Counted from the first letter of the stretch, positions 33,496-46,681 are shown. The stretch is DNA of 64,000 nt from Chrysemys picta bellii (GCF_011386835.1 NC_088792.1:217406394-217470393), one strand, 5' to 3'. Notes: generated by a model not told the origin, from the sequence alone. Numbers and translations are program-made.

Positions 33496-33499
33496 TGGA

Positions 33500-34909
33500 G
33501 GAAACATAGCTATTGGCTGTAGCATAGTGCTGTACTTATTGCTATAATGGCATCTTAAGTCACTAGATGATGATGTTGCAGATAGTTTAAAAACATCTAT
33601 AAGACTGACTTAAGCCAAAATTCTAAAAGTTGGATGTCTAGAGTTTTGCAAAACATGGATTTTGATTCCTAACTTTAGATACTTAAGTATGGAAATTTTG
33701 GGCTTACATCTTGAAAAATGCTTATTGTTAGTTGTGAAGCAGTTCTTTCACAAGCTGTGTAAATAACCAGTAAAGCTTGTTCTTTCTGTTGCTCATAATC
33801 ATATACATGAGGATATGATTACATCTCCAAAGCAGCCGCCAATATGTCCCTTTGAGGCCAATTCTACTGCATAGAGTGAAGGGGGCCAGAATCTAATGTT
33901 CTGCACTGGGAATACACAAACTCCTGCATGGAGTGCTGTGGCAGATGGGCTTCCTGCATAGTAGCACACAGGGATAGAGAGGGGTAGGGAAGAAACAAGT
34001 TAAACATATTTGCCATTGCGCAAATCTAGCAGTAGGAAAGACTGCAAGGCCTTGTGCCTCCATAGCAGCACTGGATCCCAGTTCCCAGGCAAGGCGACTC
34101 CATTGTTAATTCTGTAAATTGCAGAATAGTACCTACTTGTATGCTCATAACTTCATATTTCATTTATCTGATTAATACAAAAGAGTATGGGCCAAATCCT
34201 GATAACCTGGTACCTGTGTGCTGCAGAGCCTATGTCCTAGCTGCCTGCCTTAGGCTTTCCCCCATCATCTTTATTTAGATTCACAAAACAAGAGGGGCTC
34301 ATCTCAGGCTCTATGTGCTTCTGAGAAATAACTAAAAGCACAATAAATCCATCAACATACAAAGAAAACAGCAGCTTCACAAACATATGGATGCCCAGGC
34401 AGTACAGAAGGCAACCTATATCGCCTTCAACAGAACTTCTCCATCCAACACTAGGCATTCCCTCAACAGCCCATTCAAAAGGGTGAGACTTGAAATATGC
34501 CCTGAAGGTCAGTGAATTCAAGTTATTTTGTCCCATCATGGAGAAGAGCATATTCCAAAGGACACTGACTTTCACAGATATCACCTGATCACAGTCCCCT
34601 CTCTCAGATAGCCCAGGGGTTCGACAACCTAAACTGTGGGGATGTGAAACAAGGAGACACACAACTCTTAGCCTATTCAGGGTTTTAGAGGTCAATACTG
34701 ACATGTTAAATCCACCTAGAACGTAGGCTGCAGATGCGGATCTTGGAGCACAGGAGTGATGTGATCACAGCAAGATACTATGCTTGTCAAGTTGGTTGCT
34801 GCATTCTGCCCTAGCTTCAGAACTGCATGGATTTAATATCTAAGCACTTGCTGTCTAGCTTGATTTTACAGTTGCAGAGGCCTATGCATATATGCACTTA
34901 CAGGCCTAT
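33500..34909. other. Intergenic with an old unclassified repeat
   Basis: At about 34240-34800 the text CTTGGAGCACAGGAGTGATGTG followed by GGTTGCTGCATTCTGCCCTAG resembles a dispersed vertebrate repeat I cannot classify. A 155-codon minus-strand frame across it (34237-34704) has no recognisable domain. Confidence 0.35.
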
Positions 34910-35031
34910 GCACTTACAAAGCCCTGGCTGAGATGATTCAGTTGGTGTTGGTCTTGCTTTGAGCAGGGGACTGGACTAGATGACCTCCTGAGGTCTCTTC
35001 CAACCCTAATATTCTATGATTCTATGATAAC
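34910..35031 (+). mobile_element. CR1 3' end
   Basis: GGACTGGACTAGATGACCTC, GGTCTCTTCCAACCCTAATA and the terminal ATTCTATGATTCTATGAT octamer repeats are the canonical CR1 3' terminus. Confidence 0.85.
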
Positions 35032-35479
35032 CTGAGAGGGAACACCCCCAAAGGACAACTTCATGAGCCTGATTACATCCACCCAGGGCTGGACAGGTGA
35101 GTCCATCATGATTCTTCAGTTGGGTGCCAGAGGATGACATTGGGGAAGCAGAGCTGTTTGCCAAATTTCTTTTCTCCTGCCAAAGTACAGTTCCTCATTC
35201 TCCCTAAATAAGAGAATGGGACCTTCTCCTAACTCTTACTGCAGGAGTTCCAATCGTTACTAGACCTCTGGTAACACCTAACACCAACAGGATCCACAGA
35301 GGTCTGCTCAGGAGGAAGGAGGTAACTCATTTGGCTGAGCCACACTCTTCCAAGAAACGCCACTCCTCCTTCTCACAGAACAGACAGGGACCCCTTTCTG
35401 GGGATCATGTCCACATTGGAAATTACTGGCTTCTTGATCTTTATCAGGCACAGTTCAAAGCCTGATGAATAGTACCCAG

Positions 35480-36150
35480 GTTTGGTCCTTAAGTGTACAG
35501 GACCTTATGAAAAGAACATGGGGATCATGGTGGATAATCAGCTGAACATGCACAGTGTGGCTCTGTGGCCAAAAGGGCTAATGCAATCCTTGGATATATA
35601 AATGGGAATATCAAGTAGAAGTAGGCAGGTTATTTTAACTCTGTGTTTGGCACTGATGTGATAGCTCCTGGAATACTGTGTCCAGTTCTGGTGTCAACAA
35701 TTCAAAGATGTTGATAAATTGGAAAGCGCTCAGAGAAGAGCCACAAGAATGATTAAAGGACTGGAAAACAGGTTTTATAGGGGGATTCAATGAGCTCAGT
35801 CATTATAGCTTATCAAAGAGAAGGTTAAGGAGTGACTTGATCATAGTCTATAAATTCCACATAGGGTACAGAAATTTAATATTAGAGGGCTCTTCCATTT
35901 AGCAAACCAAAGCTTAACAAGATCCAATGTCTGAAAGTTGAAGCTAGACAAATTCAGTCTGGAAATATGGTGCAAATTGTTAAACAGTGAGGGTAATTAA
36001 CCATTGGAACAATTTACCAAAGCTTGTGGTGGACTCTGTCACCAGCACTTCTTAAATCTTAATGTTTTGCTAAAAATAGACAGGGAATTTATAGGGCCTC
36101 AGTTGTACAGACTAGATGATCACAATGGCACCTTTAGCTTTAAAATCTAG
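35480..36150 (+). mobile_element. CR1-like LINE, old degenerate fragment
   Basis: Traces of the RT C-terminus read through many breaks: ATACTGTGTCCAGTTCTGGT (YCVQFW), AGAAGAGCCACAAGAATGAT (RRATRMI), then AGACTAGATGATCACAATGG at the 3' end. Confidence 0.7.
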
Positions 36151-36465
36151 AAATACAAAAAATAATATCAAATAGTTTGTGTAGAACAGCTTGTCCCGTG
36201 TTCTCCTACTGTCATTAATGAGGGTAACTCATACAGTTTTCCCATTATTTGCAAGAATTCGCTAGCTTTTTCTGTGGAAAATTTACAGTACACATAAAGT
36301 ACTGTACCTCTACATGTGTGATGTTTTACATGGCATATAGACTCAGCTGTTAAGGCCAGAAGGGACCATTTTGATAATCTATCCTGACTTCCTGTCTCAC
36401 ACAGGACATAGGATTTCCCACAGTCATTCCTACAGTGAGTCCAGTAATTCTTGGTTGATCTAGAG

Positions 36466-36876
36466 CAGTGGCTCTCAACCTTTCCAGACTACTGTACCCC
36501 ATTCAGGAGTCTGATTTGTCTTGCATACCTCCAAGTTTCACCTCACTTAAAATCTACTTGCTTACAAAATTAGACATAAAAATGCAAACGTGTCACAGCA
36601 CACTATCACTGAAAAATTGCTTACTTTCTCATTTTTACCATATAATTATAAAATAAATCAATTGGAGTATAAATATTGTACTTACATTTCAAGGCATACT
36701 ATTTAGAGTGGTATAAAGTTATTGTCTGTATGAAATTTTAGTTTTTACTGACTTTGTTAGTGCTTTTTATGTAGCCTGTTATAAAACTAGGCAAATATCT
36801 AGATGATTTGATATACCCCCCTGGAAGATCTCTGTGTACCCCCAGGGATACATGTACCCCTGGTTGAGAACCATTG
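36466..36876. mobile_element. hAT (Charlie-like) MITE, 411 bp
   Basis: Ends CAGTGGCTCTCAACCTTTCC and TGGTTGAGAACCATTG are flanked by ATCTAGAG/GTCTAGAG (7 of 8 identical). No transposase sequence is recognised inside. Confidence 0.82.
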
Positions 36877-37029
36877 GTCTAGAGCATCTATTTTGAAACA
36901 ATATCTGGACTACAATTTACTAGGTGCCTATGGGATTTAGATGCCCAATTTCTATTGCATTTCAGCTGAAGGTGAGCACTTAACACCCTTAGGCGCCTTT
37001 ATAAATCATAGCTCCATGCCTGATTTAGA

Positions 37030-37102
37030 GGGTTTAATCCTCATTCTATTGAAGTCAAGGGAAGTCTTGTCACTGACTTTAATGAGGCCAGGATTTCATT
37101 GA
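37030..37102. repeat. Short foldback repeat
   Basis: TATTGAAGTCAAGGGAAGTC and inverted CACTGACTTTAATGAGGCCA plus GGATTTCA. Same group as 16038-16101. Confidence 0.5.
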
Positions 37103-37519
37103 GTCAAAAAATGGAGAATTTGCCACATCCCTTAGTAACCTATTAAAATGGTCAATTGCCCTCACTGTTAAAAAAATTACATTTATTTCCAATTTGTATT
37201 TTTGTAGCTTTCACATCAAGACATTGGACCTTGTTGCCAACAATTTTGTTTTATGAGCTGACAACTCTTTTGTTAAATATACAGGTTGGGGTGTGCCGTA
37301 ATAATCAACACCAATTTAAATTAAAGATGAATAAGCAGTAGAGACTCTGTAAAGTAACCTAGGCTCAAAACTGAATTACTTTAAAATCATTATAATTTGC
37401 CATGGAATATTCTCTGGCTTCTAAATACCAACTATTAAAAAATATGATTCTTCATTGCTAATACTAATAAAAAAAGACCCCGAATACTCAACAATCTGTG
37501 AGTGAAGGGCACTTTATCA

Positions 37520-37620
37520 TTTATTTGTATTATGGTAGCTTCTTAGACCCCATTGTGCTAAGCACTGTAGAAGCAGAACAAAAAGGGTCTCTGCCCCCAA
37601 AGGGTTTACAGTCTAAGTAG
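37520..37620. repeat. Dispersed reptile repeat (old)
   Basis: CCCATTGTGCTAAGCACTGT then AGAACAAAAAGGGTCTCTGC and GGTTTACAGTCTAAGTAG. The same family is seen at 25190, 39690 and 51440. Confidence 0.5.
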
Positions 37621-38802
37621 GCACTTCCATAGTTTTGTTTTTCAGCAAGTCTGTCAGTAACAGAAGAGCAAGTTAGCAAACCCTGTTCCGAGAGCTGTGC
37701 CATCATTATTTTTACATTATTGTGATACTAAAGGCAAATTTACTTCTTCCCATTGATTAAGAGTTGAAAACGAGATTTGTGGGTTTTTTTTAACTGCTAA
37801 GCATCATTATGTTAGAAAACATATTGGCAGAAAAGATACTGGTGTGTGACTTTTAAAGGAAAAGGGAAGTCTTTAACAATTACCAAACAGGAAAGGACTA
37901 AGTCAACAGGGAAAAGTGTTACTTCAGGCCTTTAGTGGTTTATTTTAAAAATTAGGGCATCAAGGATTCACTGGGAGTATCAACAGCTACTTTTTGCTTG
38001 TTTAATTTTGCTTGGTAACAGTGTGACCCTGGGGTCAAAATTTCAGAGCTCAAGCCTTAAGTTGCATCAGTGAAGAGTGATCATATTTCTTGTTACATGT
38101 GCTCAAAATTATGGACATTTGCACATGCAAGTAGCTGACCGGCATGGACAAATTCTCAGTTTGTCCACACAATGCAGATCTTTCCACCCAGTTGTCTGTG
38201 TGTACACAGTTTTGTGGATAGAAATCTGTACAGGAGTCAGATTGCCCCCATGAAAACAGCATGTGAGAGTCCCCTGTGTGTGTTTCTTACCCTTTTCAGT
38301 GGAGAGATAGGCCAACCATCTCTGCAGCCTGGTTTCCCCTCATCTCTGAATCTTCAGGTGGGTTGTCTGAGTCCAAGGATCTGTATGTAAAAGGGGGTGA
38401 ACAGGAGAGGGATGTGCATTATTATCTCCTCTCATCTCACCCCAGCAACCAGTAGTGAAATTGCTGAAGCTGTATTAGCATTTCTGTAAGCCCTCTTGGC
38501 ATTGTGGGTCAGGGACCCTGCGGGAGGATGGATGAGGGGCGGAAATCCCTTACACTTTCTGAAGGGGAGAGGAGCAAGCTGTGCGCACACCAGCATTATT
38601 TAAGCAAAGCTCCCCTCAAGCAGTTTGCCTCCCACCTGAACTCTCTTTCTTGTGAGTTTTTTTCCAAGGGAGGCTGAAGTCTCTGGTTTGCTCACTTCCA
38701 AGTCAATATCCAGAATACTCAATACCTTGATAACTTGGCTCTGGTAATGGATCAGAGAGTTTCACATCCAGAAAGAAGCTAGCCTAGACTACTCATTGCC
38801 GC
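37621..38802. other. Intergenic, nothing recognised
   Basis: No supported gene or repeat end. Confidence 0.45.
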
Positions 38803-38810
38803 CTGATAGC

Positions 38811-39327
38811 TAAGGTGACCACCCATCCCTAAATGCAGAGTTCAAGCCCCAGTCCAAATGACTCTGGGACAGCATCTGTCCTGGATTCCCTGTGGCACCG
38901 TTCTGTGTCTGCCTCTTCCCGGGGGGGGGGGGGGGGGGGAGGCTGAGGTGGGCCTTAGCCCCGACCCTTGCCACAAGGCCCAGCCCCTTGGTCCCCCCCT
39001 CCCAGGGCCCTGCCCCTGGCCAGGCCAAAAACTGGAGCCAAGGCACTAGTAAGAGCCACCCAGGGACCCAGGCTGCTCTGGAGAGCCTCAGATCTTCCAC
39101 CTGCCCTGGGCAATGTGCCCCGGGTGGTGGGGACATGGGCTGGGGCTGCTCTTGGGCACGCTGGCCCCCCACTCAGGGCAGATGGAGGGTCCAATGCTCC
39201 CCACAGCAGCCTGGTCTCCCTTGGCAGCTCTTACCATGGCCCAGCTCCGGCTTCTGGCCTAGACAGGGTGCAGGTCAGGGCTCCTACATGTGTCCCGCTT
39301 TTGTCTTTTGAAAAGATGGTTACCCTA
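38811..39327. mobile_element. Probable hAT-like MITE with G19 run
   Basis: Imperfect terminal repeats TAAGGTGACCACCCATC and GATGGTTACCCTAT are flanked by CTGATAGC and TTGATAGC (7 of 8). The interior is GC-rich and holds an uninterrupted run of 19 G at 38921-38939. Its open frames are composition artefacts. Confidence 0.6.
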
Positions 39328-39335
39328 TTGATAGC

Positions 39336-42300
39336 AGGCTGATGGCTTATGTAAAGTTAGTCTGGTGGTCTCAGTCTAGCTATTAGAGTCCACATCACAA
39401 AACTCATGCTCACAATTAACACCCTTATTCACAGCCTCAGTGGTAGGGTGAATGTGGGGAAGCTTGCACTGCCACTGCTCATACCATTGCTGTTCAACAA
39501 ACAAGCAGAGGACTTCAGTCACTGAAGTTGTCAAGCCAGCATCTTTCAATAGCACCAAGTTCATTTAGTTGTTTAAACTGCCACAAATTCTCTTGACGCT
39601 CACAGTTGTGATGTGTTTCACAGCAGCATTGATGTCTGGGAACAAACTGAAAGGTTTGGGTATGTTTTTAGTTGCACTGAATTTTCTTTTATTCTTTGAA
39701 TTGTGGCAGTACCTAGGAGCCCTAGTGATGGACCAGGATCTCACTGTGCTAGGCACTGCACAAACAGAACAAAAAAGAGGGCCTGGTGACAGTAATCATA
39801 AGCTGCATTGCACCCTATAAGATATCAGGCTAGAGTGTTGAGATGAAAAAAGTAAAGTGGTTTGGCTTTGCCCATGCTTAAAGTTATTTCTGTTCTTCTC
39901 TCAAAACCTTGAAAAATCTACAAGTACAATTTACAGTTATCCTTATGTTTTAATATGAAAAATTAAATATAAAATAAGATGCCATGGGTTATCGCTGACT
40001 TGATGTCTAGTGCACTCCTTTCACGTGCATGTATAAAATAAGAGGGGAAAACCTACCAACATAGGAGGCATAAAATAACTTGGTCTTAACACTTGTCAAA
40101 GACCTTAACAGCCATTGCATTGTATAATACTGTTTAAATCAGGCACAATAACTATCTCTATGTAACGAAAGCTGTGAACATTACCTGACCTAGAAAATTT
40201 CTGCTCACAAGGAAAATGAAAAAACCTCTAAGAAAGTACTAAGGTATATTGACAAGCATCTTTCTGATGGTAAACTATGGATAGCTATTATGAAGAGAAC
40301 TGCTAATAAACACTAAAATGTATCTATCTCCAAGAAAAGTAACTTAAAGTCATCATTTTATGCTGTGTAGTTATGTCTTTACATCAGTTCTATCTCAGAA
40401 TGTCTGTCATAAATACTGTTAGTATGATTACTTTTACATACCTTTATTATACATTCCAGCCCAAATGCGTAAGTGCTGTTCATACATACTTGTTAAAAAA
40501 AGGTTCCAATCAAATTTTCAAAGCAACTGATTCTCGGATCTATTTTATAAAGAATGAAATGCCATAACTATTTAAAATAATGCCCTTGCTCCCCACATGA
40601 ATAGTGGTAGTTTGGAATAATGTAAAATATAGCAATAATAAGGGAGGTAAGATTAGTGATTGATCCACAAATTAAATTAATAGTTTCGCTTATCTACCTC
40701 ACAGATGATGTCTCTGTACACATGTTATACACAGGCAGCTTGAACCTATTTGATAGAACCACCTAAAGGTGCTCAACCACCTTTGGGGTGAAAGGTCAGA
40801 TCATAATGAATTTGCTCTAATTCACATTATACACTGGAAATGTGCTGTAAGAAATCAAATAATGGAAAAACATGTAAAAAAGCTATTGGGTAAAAACTTT
40901 AAAGGGAAAAAAACTCTGATGGGGAGACAAGTTCTTAAACTTGTCTTTATTATGCTTCCCACCACAAATGTACTACAATTGCACAAAAGGGGTCTCACAT
41001 TCACTCAAAATTTTAAAAGAAAATGTTTCCCAATCAAGTCTTGTGGTAGCAAATCAAAGGAAAACTATCAAGTTCCAAAATTAAACCAACAAGTGCAAAA
41101 AGACAGTATGTGAAATAATCTTCCTCCACACAATTTAGATGTGAGGGCACCATCACCATACCAGAAATGAAAAATATTCTTCTGTGCTCACATCCTTGTC
41201 TGTAGACCAAAGGCTATTTGTTTACAGAATGGTTTTGATTTAGGACTGTATATATTCTGGGGTCTTGCAAATACCTTAACTGGACTCAATTTGCACATAT
41301 ACCAAGTTTCTCTGGGTTCAGAATGATTCAGATACCAAGTCCAAAAAACATAAACATCTCACTTAGTCATCTGATTAACACCTATGTGCATTAATAGGCA
41401 GAGATTGTTCAGTCATCTTTGTGTGAATCTCTACAGGGCACAATGAGTGATAAATCAGAGTATTGTAAAACATTAGAGGATTGGTGGGAATTTTTCCACC
41501 ACTAATTGTGGTTCAGTTCCACTAGTAGCAGCCACTTTGGAAGCCCTAGACTAGACAAGGATCCCAAAGTCATGTGCATTTGTAATACTAGGTCAATTAT
41601 ACCTAAGCAGGTTAAAGGCTCACATCCACAAAGGCTTTTAGAAATCTAAGTCCTGGATTCAGGTGGAAGATGATCAAGAAGGAGACCAAAGACTTGGTAC
41701 ATGGACTGGATATCAGTGGACCTCAGACCAATTTGCATGATAGGCTGGCATACAATCACAAGTTTTGGAAGAAGGCTATAGAAATCGCTCATGCTGAATA
41801 AGGAAGTGGCAAAAAAGGAGAGATTTCAATAGTTATTGGGTGAGAGATTCTCTCTAAGGCACTCACGTGGGAGGTAGGAGATCCATGGTCCAGTCCCCCA
41901 ACTCCAATGACTAATTATCTACACACAGTGGAATAGTTTCAAAGGAGAGACTGGCTAACTGCCTAATCTGCTGGCTTTTATGGATCCCATTCTTAGATGC
42001 CTTTCCCTGCCTAATGTATTGTATAAGGAGCTTAGGCACCTAGCCCTGGGTTTGATTCCAGGAATTTTCTAGGTGCCTACAATTTAGGTGTTGCCGCACC
42101 TAGGTTCCTTTAGGGATCTGGTTGAAATGATTCTACATAATTGTTTTATTGGAAAGTCCTGGGTTTTTAGAAGATGAAAAGGAACTTCTTTCATGACACC
42201 TGACACGTCCTGGTTTTCCATTTCACTCGGTCAAAGCATTTTTTATAATTTAAAAACATTTGTTCAAGACACACTGCTGTAACAAATAGAATTTGCTCTG

Positions 42301-43238
42301 TCTTTAACAAAAACAAACAGCCCAGTGGAAAGAGTATTCAATGTGATGAACGTGATTTGGAGTGAAGAGGTAAGTCGAATGAGTGTAGACACTATCAAAG
42401 CTGTTCTTTTGCTCAAAGTGAAAGTTAATAACACTTGTTTAGTTTTCATGATAAACTCATCAGAACACCGAGTTACTGGGAAAAAAAAATCATCCATTAA
42501 GAAAAGTATCCTTGTGGCGCTGTTGAATCAGAAGCTGGCACTAGTATTTGAAAAATTCTTGGTTTTTTTAACCTTTTGTATTACTATTTTGCAACCTAAA
42601 AAATTATCACTACTAATGTGCCCCGTTTTTTTATTTAGAAATTATCACCTTAGTTACAGGCAACACTGTAAGAAAAGGATGCTGGCCATTTGTGACTTGA
42701 CTGTCCTAGAACTCCTAAAAATGCTACCACTGGTAGAGCTGGCATGCGGTTAGCAATTGTGGGAATTTTTTTTTAAATCAAAAATCATGAGTGCAGAATA
42801 GGCCAAGGGAGTTCCTTGGTGAGGAAGAGTAACCATTCTGAAGCTGAAAATATTTACTGTAATGATGAAATTTCTTAAGGGAATATTATGTCTGGCTACT
42901 TTGCACTAGCTATGAGAAAGCATGTTGGAATTATGCAGTCATACATTTATAAGATTGCCATTATTCAGCATGTTAATCTAGCCACAAACACTTAGGGTCA
43001 AATTTGCGGAGGAGACTTAAACTATATCAAAAACGTACACCTTTTTATGGCCTCTTCACTGTGTAAATCAAACCAATTTGCACTTCCCTAGACTCACCTA
43101 CTGACACAGAATTTATACCACCATAATCTAAAATTAGCCATTAAATCTGACTGAGTCAGAGTTTGAATTGATGTAATTTTACACTCAAATCCCTCTTTTC
43201 TGGGCCCTTTATTGGGAGGACTAAAACCTAACAATAGG
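39336..43238. other. Intergenic; small repeat fragments only
   Basis: An old dispersed repeat at about 39690-39785 (TAGGAGCCCTAGTGATGGAC) matches the family at 25190. Near 41850-42120 AAGGCACTCACGTGGGAGGT ... CTTAGGCACCTAGCCC resembles a tRNA-type reptile SINE. A 22-bp palindrome AGACAAGTTCTTAAACTTGT continues CT at 40925. No supported gene: the 142-codon frame at 42325-42753 has no domain. Confidence 0.4.
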
Positions 43239-43325
43239 TCATAGAATCATAGAATATCAGAGTTGGAAGGGACCTCAAGAGGTCATCTAGTCCAACCCCC
43301 TGCTCAAAGCAGGACCAATTCCCAG

Positions 43326-45677
43326 CTACATCGTCCCAGCCAGGGCTTTGTCAAGCCGGGCCTTAAAAACCTCCAAGGAAGGAGACTCCACCACCTCCCT
43401 AGGTAACGCATTCCAGTGTTTCACCACCCTCCTAGTGAAATAGTTTTTCCTGATATCCAACCTGGACCTCCCCCTCCGCAACTTGAGACCATTGCTCCTT
43501 GTTCTGTCATCTGCCACCACTGAGAACAGCCGAGCTCCATCCTCTTTGGAACCCCCCTTCAGGTAGTTGAAGGCTGCTATCAAATCCCCCCTCATTCTTC
43601 TCTTCTGGAGACTAAACAATCCCAGTTCTCTCAGCCTCTCCTCATAAGTCATGTGCTCCAGACCCCTAATCATTTTTGTTGCCCTCCGCTGGACTCTTTC
43701 CAATTTTTCCACATCCTTCTTGTAGTGTGGGGCCCAAAACTGGACACAGTATTCCAGATGAGGCCTCACCAATGTCGAATAAAGGGGAACGATCACGTTC
43801 CTCGATCTGCTGGCAATGCCCCTACTTATACAGCCCAAAATGCCGTTAGCCTTCTTGGCAACAAGAGCACACTGTTGACTCATATCCAGCTTCTCGTCCA
43901 CTGTGACCCCTAGGTCCTTTTCAGCAGAACTGCTACCTAGCCATTCGGTCCCTAGTCTGTAGCAGTGCATGGGATTCTTCCGTCCTAAGTGCAGGACTCT
44001 GCACTTGTCCTTGTTGAACCTCATCAGGTTTTTTTCTGCCCAATCCTCTAATTTGTCTAGATCCCTCTGTATCCGATCCCTACCCTCTAGTGTATCTACC
44101 ACGCCTCCTAGTTTAGTGTCATCTGCAAACTTGCTGAGAGTGCAGTCCACACCATCCTCCAGATCATTAATAAAGATATTAAACAAAACCGGCCCCAGGA
44201 CCGACCCTTGGGGCACTCCACTTGAAACCGGCTGCCAACTAGACATGGAGCCATTGATCACTACCCGTTGAGCCCGACGATCTAGCCAGCTTTCTATCCA
44301 CCTTACAGTCCATTCATCCAGCCCATACTTCTTTAACTTGGTGGCAAGAATACTGTGGGAGACAGTATCAAAAGCTTTGCTAAAGTCAAGAAATAACACA
44401 TCCACTGCTTTCCCCTCATCCACAGAGCCAGTTATCTCATCATAGAAGGCAATTAGGTTAGTCAGGCACGACTTCCCCTTCGTGAATCCATGCTGACTGT
44501 TCCTGATCACTTTCCTTTCCTCTAAATGTTTCATAATTGATTCCTTGAGGACCTGCTCCATAATTTTTCCAGGGATTGAGGTGAGGCTGACTGGCCTGTA
44601 GTTCCCCGGATCCTCCTTCTTCCCTTTTTTAAAGATGGGCACTACATTAGCCTTTTTCCAGTCATCTGGGACCTCCCCCGATCGCCATGAGTTTTCAAAA
44701 ATAATGGCTAATGGCTCTGCAATCTCACCCGCCAACTCCTTTAGCACCCTCGGATGCAGCGCATCCGGCCCCATGGACTTGTGCACATCCAGTTTTTCTA
44801 AATAGTCCCGAACCACTTCTTTCTCCACAGAGGGCTGGTCACCTTCTCCCCATTCTGTACTGCCCAGTGCAGCAATCTGGGAGCTGACCTTGTGCGTGAA
44901 GACAGAGGCAAAGAAATCATTGAGTACATTAGCTTTTTCCACATCCTCGGTCACTAGGTTGCCTCCCTCATTCAGTAAGGGGCCCACACTTTCCTTGATT
45001 TTCTTCTTGTTGCTAACATACCTGAAGAAACCCTTCTTGTTACTCTTAACATCTCTTGCTAACTGCAACTCCAAGTGTGATTTGGCCTTCCTGATTTCAC
45101 TCCTGCACGCCTGAGCAATATTTTTATACTCCTCCCTGGTCATTTGTCCAATCTTCCACTTCTTATAAGCCTCTTTTTTGCGTTTAAGATCAGCAAGGAT
45201 TTCACTGTTTAGCCAAGCTGGTCGCCTGCCATATTTACTATTCTTTCTACACATCGGGATGGTTTGTTCCTGCAACCTCAATAAGGATTCTTTAAAATAC
45301 AGCCAGCTCTCCTGGACCCCTTTGCCCTTCATGTTATTCTCCCAGGGGATCCTGCCCATCTGTTCCCTGAGGGAGTCAAAGTCTGCTTTTCTGAAGTCCA
45401 GGGTCCATATTCTGCTGCTCTCCTTTCTTCCTTGTGTCAGGATCCTGAACTCGACCATCTCATGGTCACTGTCTCCCAGGTTCCCATCCACTTTTGCTTC
45501 CCCTACTAGTTCTTCCCTGTTTGTGAGCAGCAGGTCAAGAAAAGCTTTGCCCCTAGTTGGTTCCTCCAGCACTTGCACCAGGAAATTGTCCCCTACGCTT
45601 TCCAAAAATTTCCTGGATTGCCTGTGCACCGCTGTATTGCTCTCCCAGCAGATATCAGGGTGATTAAAGTCTCCCAT
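43326..45677 (-). CDS. CR1 ORF2 protein, endonuclease C-part plus reverse transcriptase
   Basis: The 783-codon open frame begins inside the endonuclease domain ([10 protein letters not shown] at residues 2-11; SDHEM at 70-74, the APE-type catalytic Asp-His). The reverse transcriptase follows. NYRPVSL is at 359-365, [14 protein letters not shown] at 395-408 and LDFSKAFD at 430-437. [11 protein letters not shown] lies at 486-496 and the catalytic FADD at 517-520. C-terminal thumb motifs are [39 protein letters not shown], and [20 protein letters not shown] near the end. The protein nicks target DNA and copies its own RNA into it. No internal stop is seen. The listed start is not a true initiation codon, because the preceding 193 codons are in another frame after a one-base loss near 45688. 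Confidence 0.9.
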   Translation of the reverse strand: MGDFNHPDICWESNTAVHRQSRKFLESVGDNFLVQVLEEPTRGKAFLDLLLTNREELVGEAKVDGNLGDSDHEMVEFRILTQGRKESSRIWTLDFRKADFDSLREQMGRIPWENNMKGKGVQESWLYFKESLLRLQEQTIPMCRKNSKYGRRPAWLNSEILADLKRKKEAYKKWKIGQMTREEYKNIAQACRSEIRKAKSHLELQLARDVKSNKKGFFRYVSNKKKIKESVGPLLNEGGNLVTEDVEKANVLNDFFASVFTHKVSSQIAALGSTEWGEGDQPSVEKEVVRDYLEKLDVHKSMGPDALHPRVLKELAGEIAEPLAIIFENSWRSGEVPDDWKKANVVPIFKKGKKEDPGNYRPVSLTSIPGKIMEQVLKESIMKHLEERKVIRNSQHGFTKGKSCLTNLIAFYDEITGSVDEGKAVDVLFLDFSKAFDTVSHSILATKLKKYGLDEWTVRWIESWLDRRAQRVVINGSMSSWQPVSSGVPQGSVLGPVLFNIFINDLEDGVDCTLSKFADDTKLGGVVDTLEGRDRIQRDLDKLEDWAEKNLMRFNKDKCRVLHLGRKNPMHCYRLGTEWLGSSSAEKDLGVTVDEKLDMSQQCALVAKKANGILGCISRGIASRSRNVIVPLYSTLVRPHLEYCVQFWAPHYKKDVEKLERVQRRATKMIRGLEHMTYEERLRELGLFSLQKRRMRGDLIAAFNYLKGGSKEDGARLFSVVADDRTRSNGLKLRRGRSRLDIRKNYFTRRVVKHWNALPREVVESPSLEVFKARLDKALAGTM

Positions 45678-46174
45678 GAGAACCAGGCCTGCGATCTAGC
45701 AACTTCTGCTAGTTGCCAGAAGAAAGCCTCGTCCACCTCATCCCCCTGGTCTGGTGGTCTATAGCAGACTCCAACCACGACATCACCCTTGTTGCTCCCA
45801 CTTCTCAACTTTATCCAGAGACTCTCAGGTTTTTCTGCAGTATCATACCAGAGCTCTGAGCAGTCATACTCCTCTCTTACATACAACGCAACTCCCCCAC
45901 CTTTTCTGCCCTGCCTGTCCTTCCTGAACAGTTTATATCCATCCATGACAGTACTCCAGTCATGTGAGTTATCCCACCAAGTCTCTGTTATTCCAATCAC
46001 ATCATAGTTCCCTGACTGTGCCAGGACTTCCAGTTCTCCCTGCTTGTTTCCCAGGCTTCTTGCATTTGTGTATAGGCACTTAAGATAACTCAATGATTGT
46101 CCCTCTTTCTCAGCATGAGACAGGAGTCCTCCCCTCTTGCGCTCTCCTGCTTGTGCTTCCTCCCAGGATCCCAT
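45593..46174 (-). pseudogene. CR1 ORF2 endonuclease N-terminal part
   Basis: 193 codons include LKCLYTNARSLGNKQGELEV (residues 31-50), the catalytic-glutamate motif ITETWWD (62-68), GGGVALYV (92-99) and VVGVCYRPPDQ. This is the N-terminal half of an APE-like endonuclease. Near 45688 the frame shifts: AEVARSQA is followed by the wrong frame (WFSWETL) where the family continues into the GDFN motif carried by the adjacent frame. A single missing C in a C-run explains it. Confidence 0.88.
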
Positions 46175-46681
46175 TTCCCCACTTACCTCAGGACTTTGGT
46201 CTCCTTTGGTCAGACTCTTACATTTACATCTTCCATTTCCTCAGCATGTTACACCAACATAAATCCCAATCCTACAACTGAATTCACACAGGGTTGTGCC
46301 TGGGCGGAGCTTGTTACTTCAGTGATGAGTGACTCAGGTGCCTAGCTGACACAGGATCAGGACCTTAGACTCCCTTTACTTAGTTGCTATTGTGTAATAT
46401 AGCCCCTTGTCTGTCACATCCAAACTTGGCTTAGTCATGCAGAGAACCATGGAAGAGTCTGTAGCCTGTAGGAGCCAAAGGAAGCCTGCATCTCCAGAGT
46501 CCAAGATCCATATTCCCCTGGTGGAAATGATGATCAGCCAGTACCTAGTGTGGGAGATTTGGCCTTTAAGCAACTACTGAGACTTTTAAAACTTCAGTAC
46601 AACACTCCATCCCATCCCACAATTTTTCAAATACTGTAATCCAGATATGAGTAAACTCACTTGCAAATGATACCGTCATAT

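Larger units (their letters stand above)
36345..37260 (-). mobile_element. CR1-like LINE tail, split by a MITE
   Basis: Left part: AAGGCCAGAAGGGACCATTT and CCTGTCTCACACAGGACATA (antisense 3' UTR). Right part (about 37110-37240): AATGGTCAATTGCCCTCACT and CATTTATTTCCAATTTGTAT match the antisense C-terminal coding region also seen at 62080. The MITE at 36466 lies between. Confidence 0.6.
43239..46250 (-). mobile_element. Young CR1 LINE, ORF2 nearly intact
   Basis: Read on the minus strand, the element ends with the CR1 terminus (TATTCTATGATTCTATGA), preceded by a short 3' UTR. Upstream lies an ORF2 coding endonuclease and reverse transcriptase with only one frame break. In-frame coding sequence can be followed to about 46250 (KSLTKGDQSPEVSGEMGSW), where recognisable CR1 sequence stops. 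ORF1 is therefore absent and the copy is 5'-truncated. It is much better preserved than the other CR1 pieces here. Confidence 0.93.

Noticed and set aside
34237..34704. 155-codon minus-strand frame
   Set aside because: Lies in an old dispersed repeat. The product has no domain and looks like chance.
43653..46007. Several plus-strand frames of 60-160 codons
   Set aside because: All are antisense to the CR1 ORF2 on the minus strand.
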